Assembly: GCA_030151845.1 (NCBI GenBank)
Contig: JASLCM010000009.1
Location: 1-5,585 of the forward strand
DNA from: Bacteroides sp.
GTDB taxonomy: Bacteria; Bacteroidota; Bacteroidia; Bacteroidales; Bacteroidaceae
Direction of reading: 5' to 3'
DNA length: 5,585 nucleotides
Shown here: positions 5,215-5,585 of the stretch, one piece after another
Position numbering within the stretch: the first letter of the stretch is position 1
Layout: each line of letters begins with the position of its first letter
Made by a program: the position numbers and the translations under genes
Notes under the pieces: model-generated
Databases searched by the model: none
What the model was told of the DNA's origin: nothing
What the model saw: only the letters and a program-made list of their open reading frames with translations

Positions 5215-5585
5215 ATGAGAACAAGTAGATTTATTAAAGCTGCTGGAGTGTTGTTGTCGTGCCTATTGGCATTTAACCTTACAGCATGTAGTAGTGATGA
5301 CGATGATGATGATGTTGTTCAGCCGAAGCTTACTATAACAGAAGCAGACGGGACAACAGTTCAATCTGATTTAAACTTCCCTGCTGGAGAGGGAACAAAA
5401 GAGCTTTTAATTAGCTCCAATGGAGAGTGGACAGTTACAAAGAAGGGAGAAGCTGATTGGCTCACCATTACTCCTGCTAAGGGTAGTAAAGATGGTGCCA
5501 TTACTCTCGATGTTGCTAAAAATACAAAAACAGAAGACCGTGAAGCAACAGTTGGCTTCAACTTAAATGGCAAAGAAATTAAGAC
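5215..5585 (+). CDS. BACON-domain lipoprotein, N-terminal part (cut by window edge)
   Basis: The frame from ATG 5215 is open for 123 codons and leaves the window. Residues 1-24 form a signal peptide with basic residues early (R2, R5, K8), a hydrophobic stretch 9-22, and a good lipobox LTAC with Cys25 as the lipid anchor. SSDDDDDD (26-33) follows directly, a strong match to the serine/aspartate export signal known from Bacteroides, so the protein is probably carried to the cell surface. Residues 53-123 show a BACON domain: LNFPAGEGTKELLISSNGEW (53-72), DWLTITPAKG (81-90), and TLDVAKNT (97-104) followed by REATVGF (109-115). BACON domains are small beta-sandwiches usually found in glycan-related surface proteins, in tandem or ahead of a catalytic or binding domain. 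What follows is outside the window, so the overall function is open. ATG 5215 is favoured because it gives an intact signal peptide. Confidence 0.9.
   Translation, partial: MRTSRFIKAAGVLLSCLLAFNLTACSSDDDDDDVVQPKLTITEADGTTVQSDLNFPAGEGTKELLISSNGEWTVTKKGEADWLTITPAKGSKDGAITLDVAKNTKTEDREATVGFNLNGKEIK

Noticed and set aside
5361..5573. Minus-strand frame of 70 codons
   Set aside because: It is opposite the BACON domain, which has a clear motif pattern, signal peptide and export signal on the plus strand.
1..5585. CRISPR array, transposon, integrase site, tRNA or defence system
   Set aside because: No regularly spaced repeats, transposase or recombinase frame, terminal inverted repeats, cloverleaf or defence-type domain was found on either strand.

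Overview
The window looks like chromosomal DNA from a Bacteroidota bacterium, most likely of the order Bacteroidales. The evidence is AT-rich DNA with almost no Shine-Dalgarno sequences, two minus-strand matches to the Bacteroides-type -7 box TAnnTTTG, an ECF sigma factor followed by a FecR-type anti-sigma factor, lipoproteins with acidic export signals right after the lipid-anchored cysteine, and a BACON domain, which is largely confined to this phylum. Species cannot be judged from the sequence.

Layout from left to right. Positions 1-915 (minus strand) hold an ECF sigma-70 factor (331-915) followed by the first 81 codons of a FecR-like anti-sigma factor (1-245), which runs off the left edge. 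A good -7 box lies about 85 bp upstream of the sigma gene. Positions 916-1893 are a 978-bp AT-rich gap with no gene I can support, only a weak terminator-like hairpin near 1096-1122. Positions 1894-3897 (plus) encode a 667-residue BCCT-family transporter for betaine, choline, carnitine or a similar quaternary ammonium solute, with a long BetT-like cytoplasmic tail. A very strong hairpin at 3911-3957 separates it from a convergent gene at 3976-4761 (minus), a 261-residue lipoprotein with a carboxypeptidase-regulatory-like beta-sandwich domain.

The divergent gap 4762-5214 is the least explained part. It holds a plus-strand intrinsic terminator (5039-5068) with no annotated plus-strand gene in front of it. 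Several further complementary segments precede it, so a small RNA or a structured leader is possible. At 5215 a second lipoprotein starts (plus), with an SSDDDDDD export signal and a BACON domain. It is cut by the right edge.

The genes do not form one pathway. The sigma/FecR pair is a typical cell-surface signalling module whose outer-membrane transducer would lie beyond the left edge. The transporter probably serves osmoprotection or quaternary-amine uptake. The two lipoproteins are probably exposed on the cell surface. I see no clearly novel defence, mobile or enzymatic system. The best lead is the orphan terminator and folded region at about 4897-5068.
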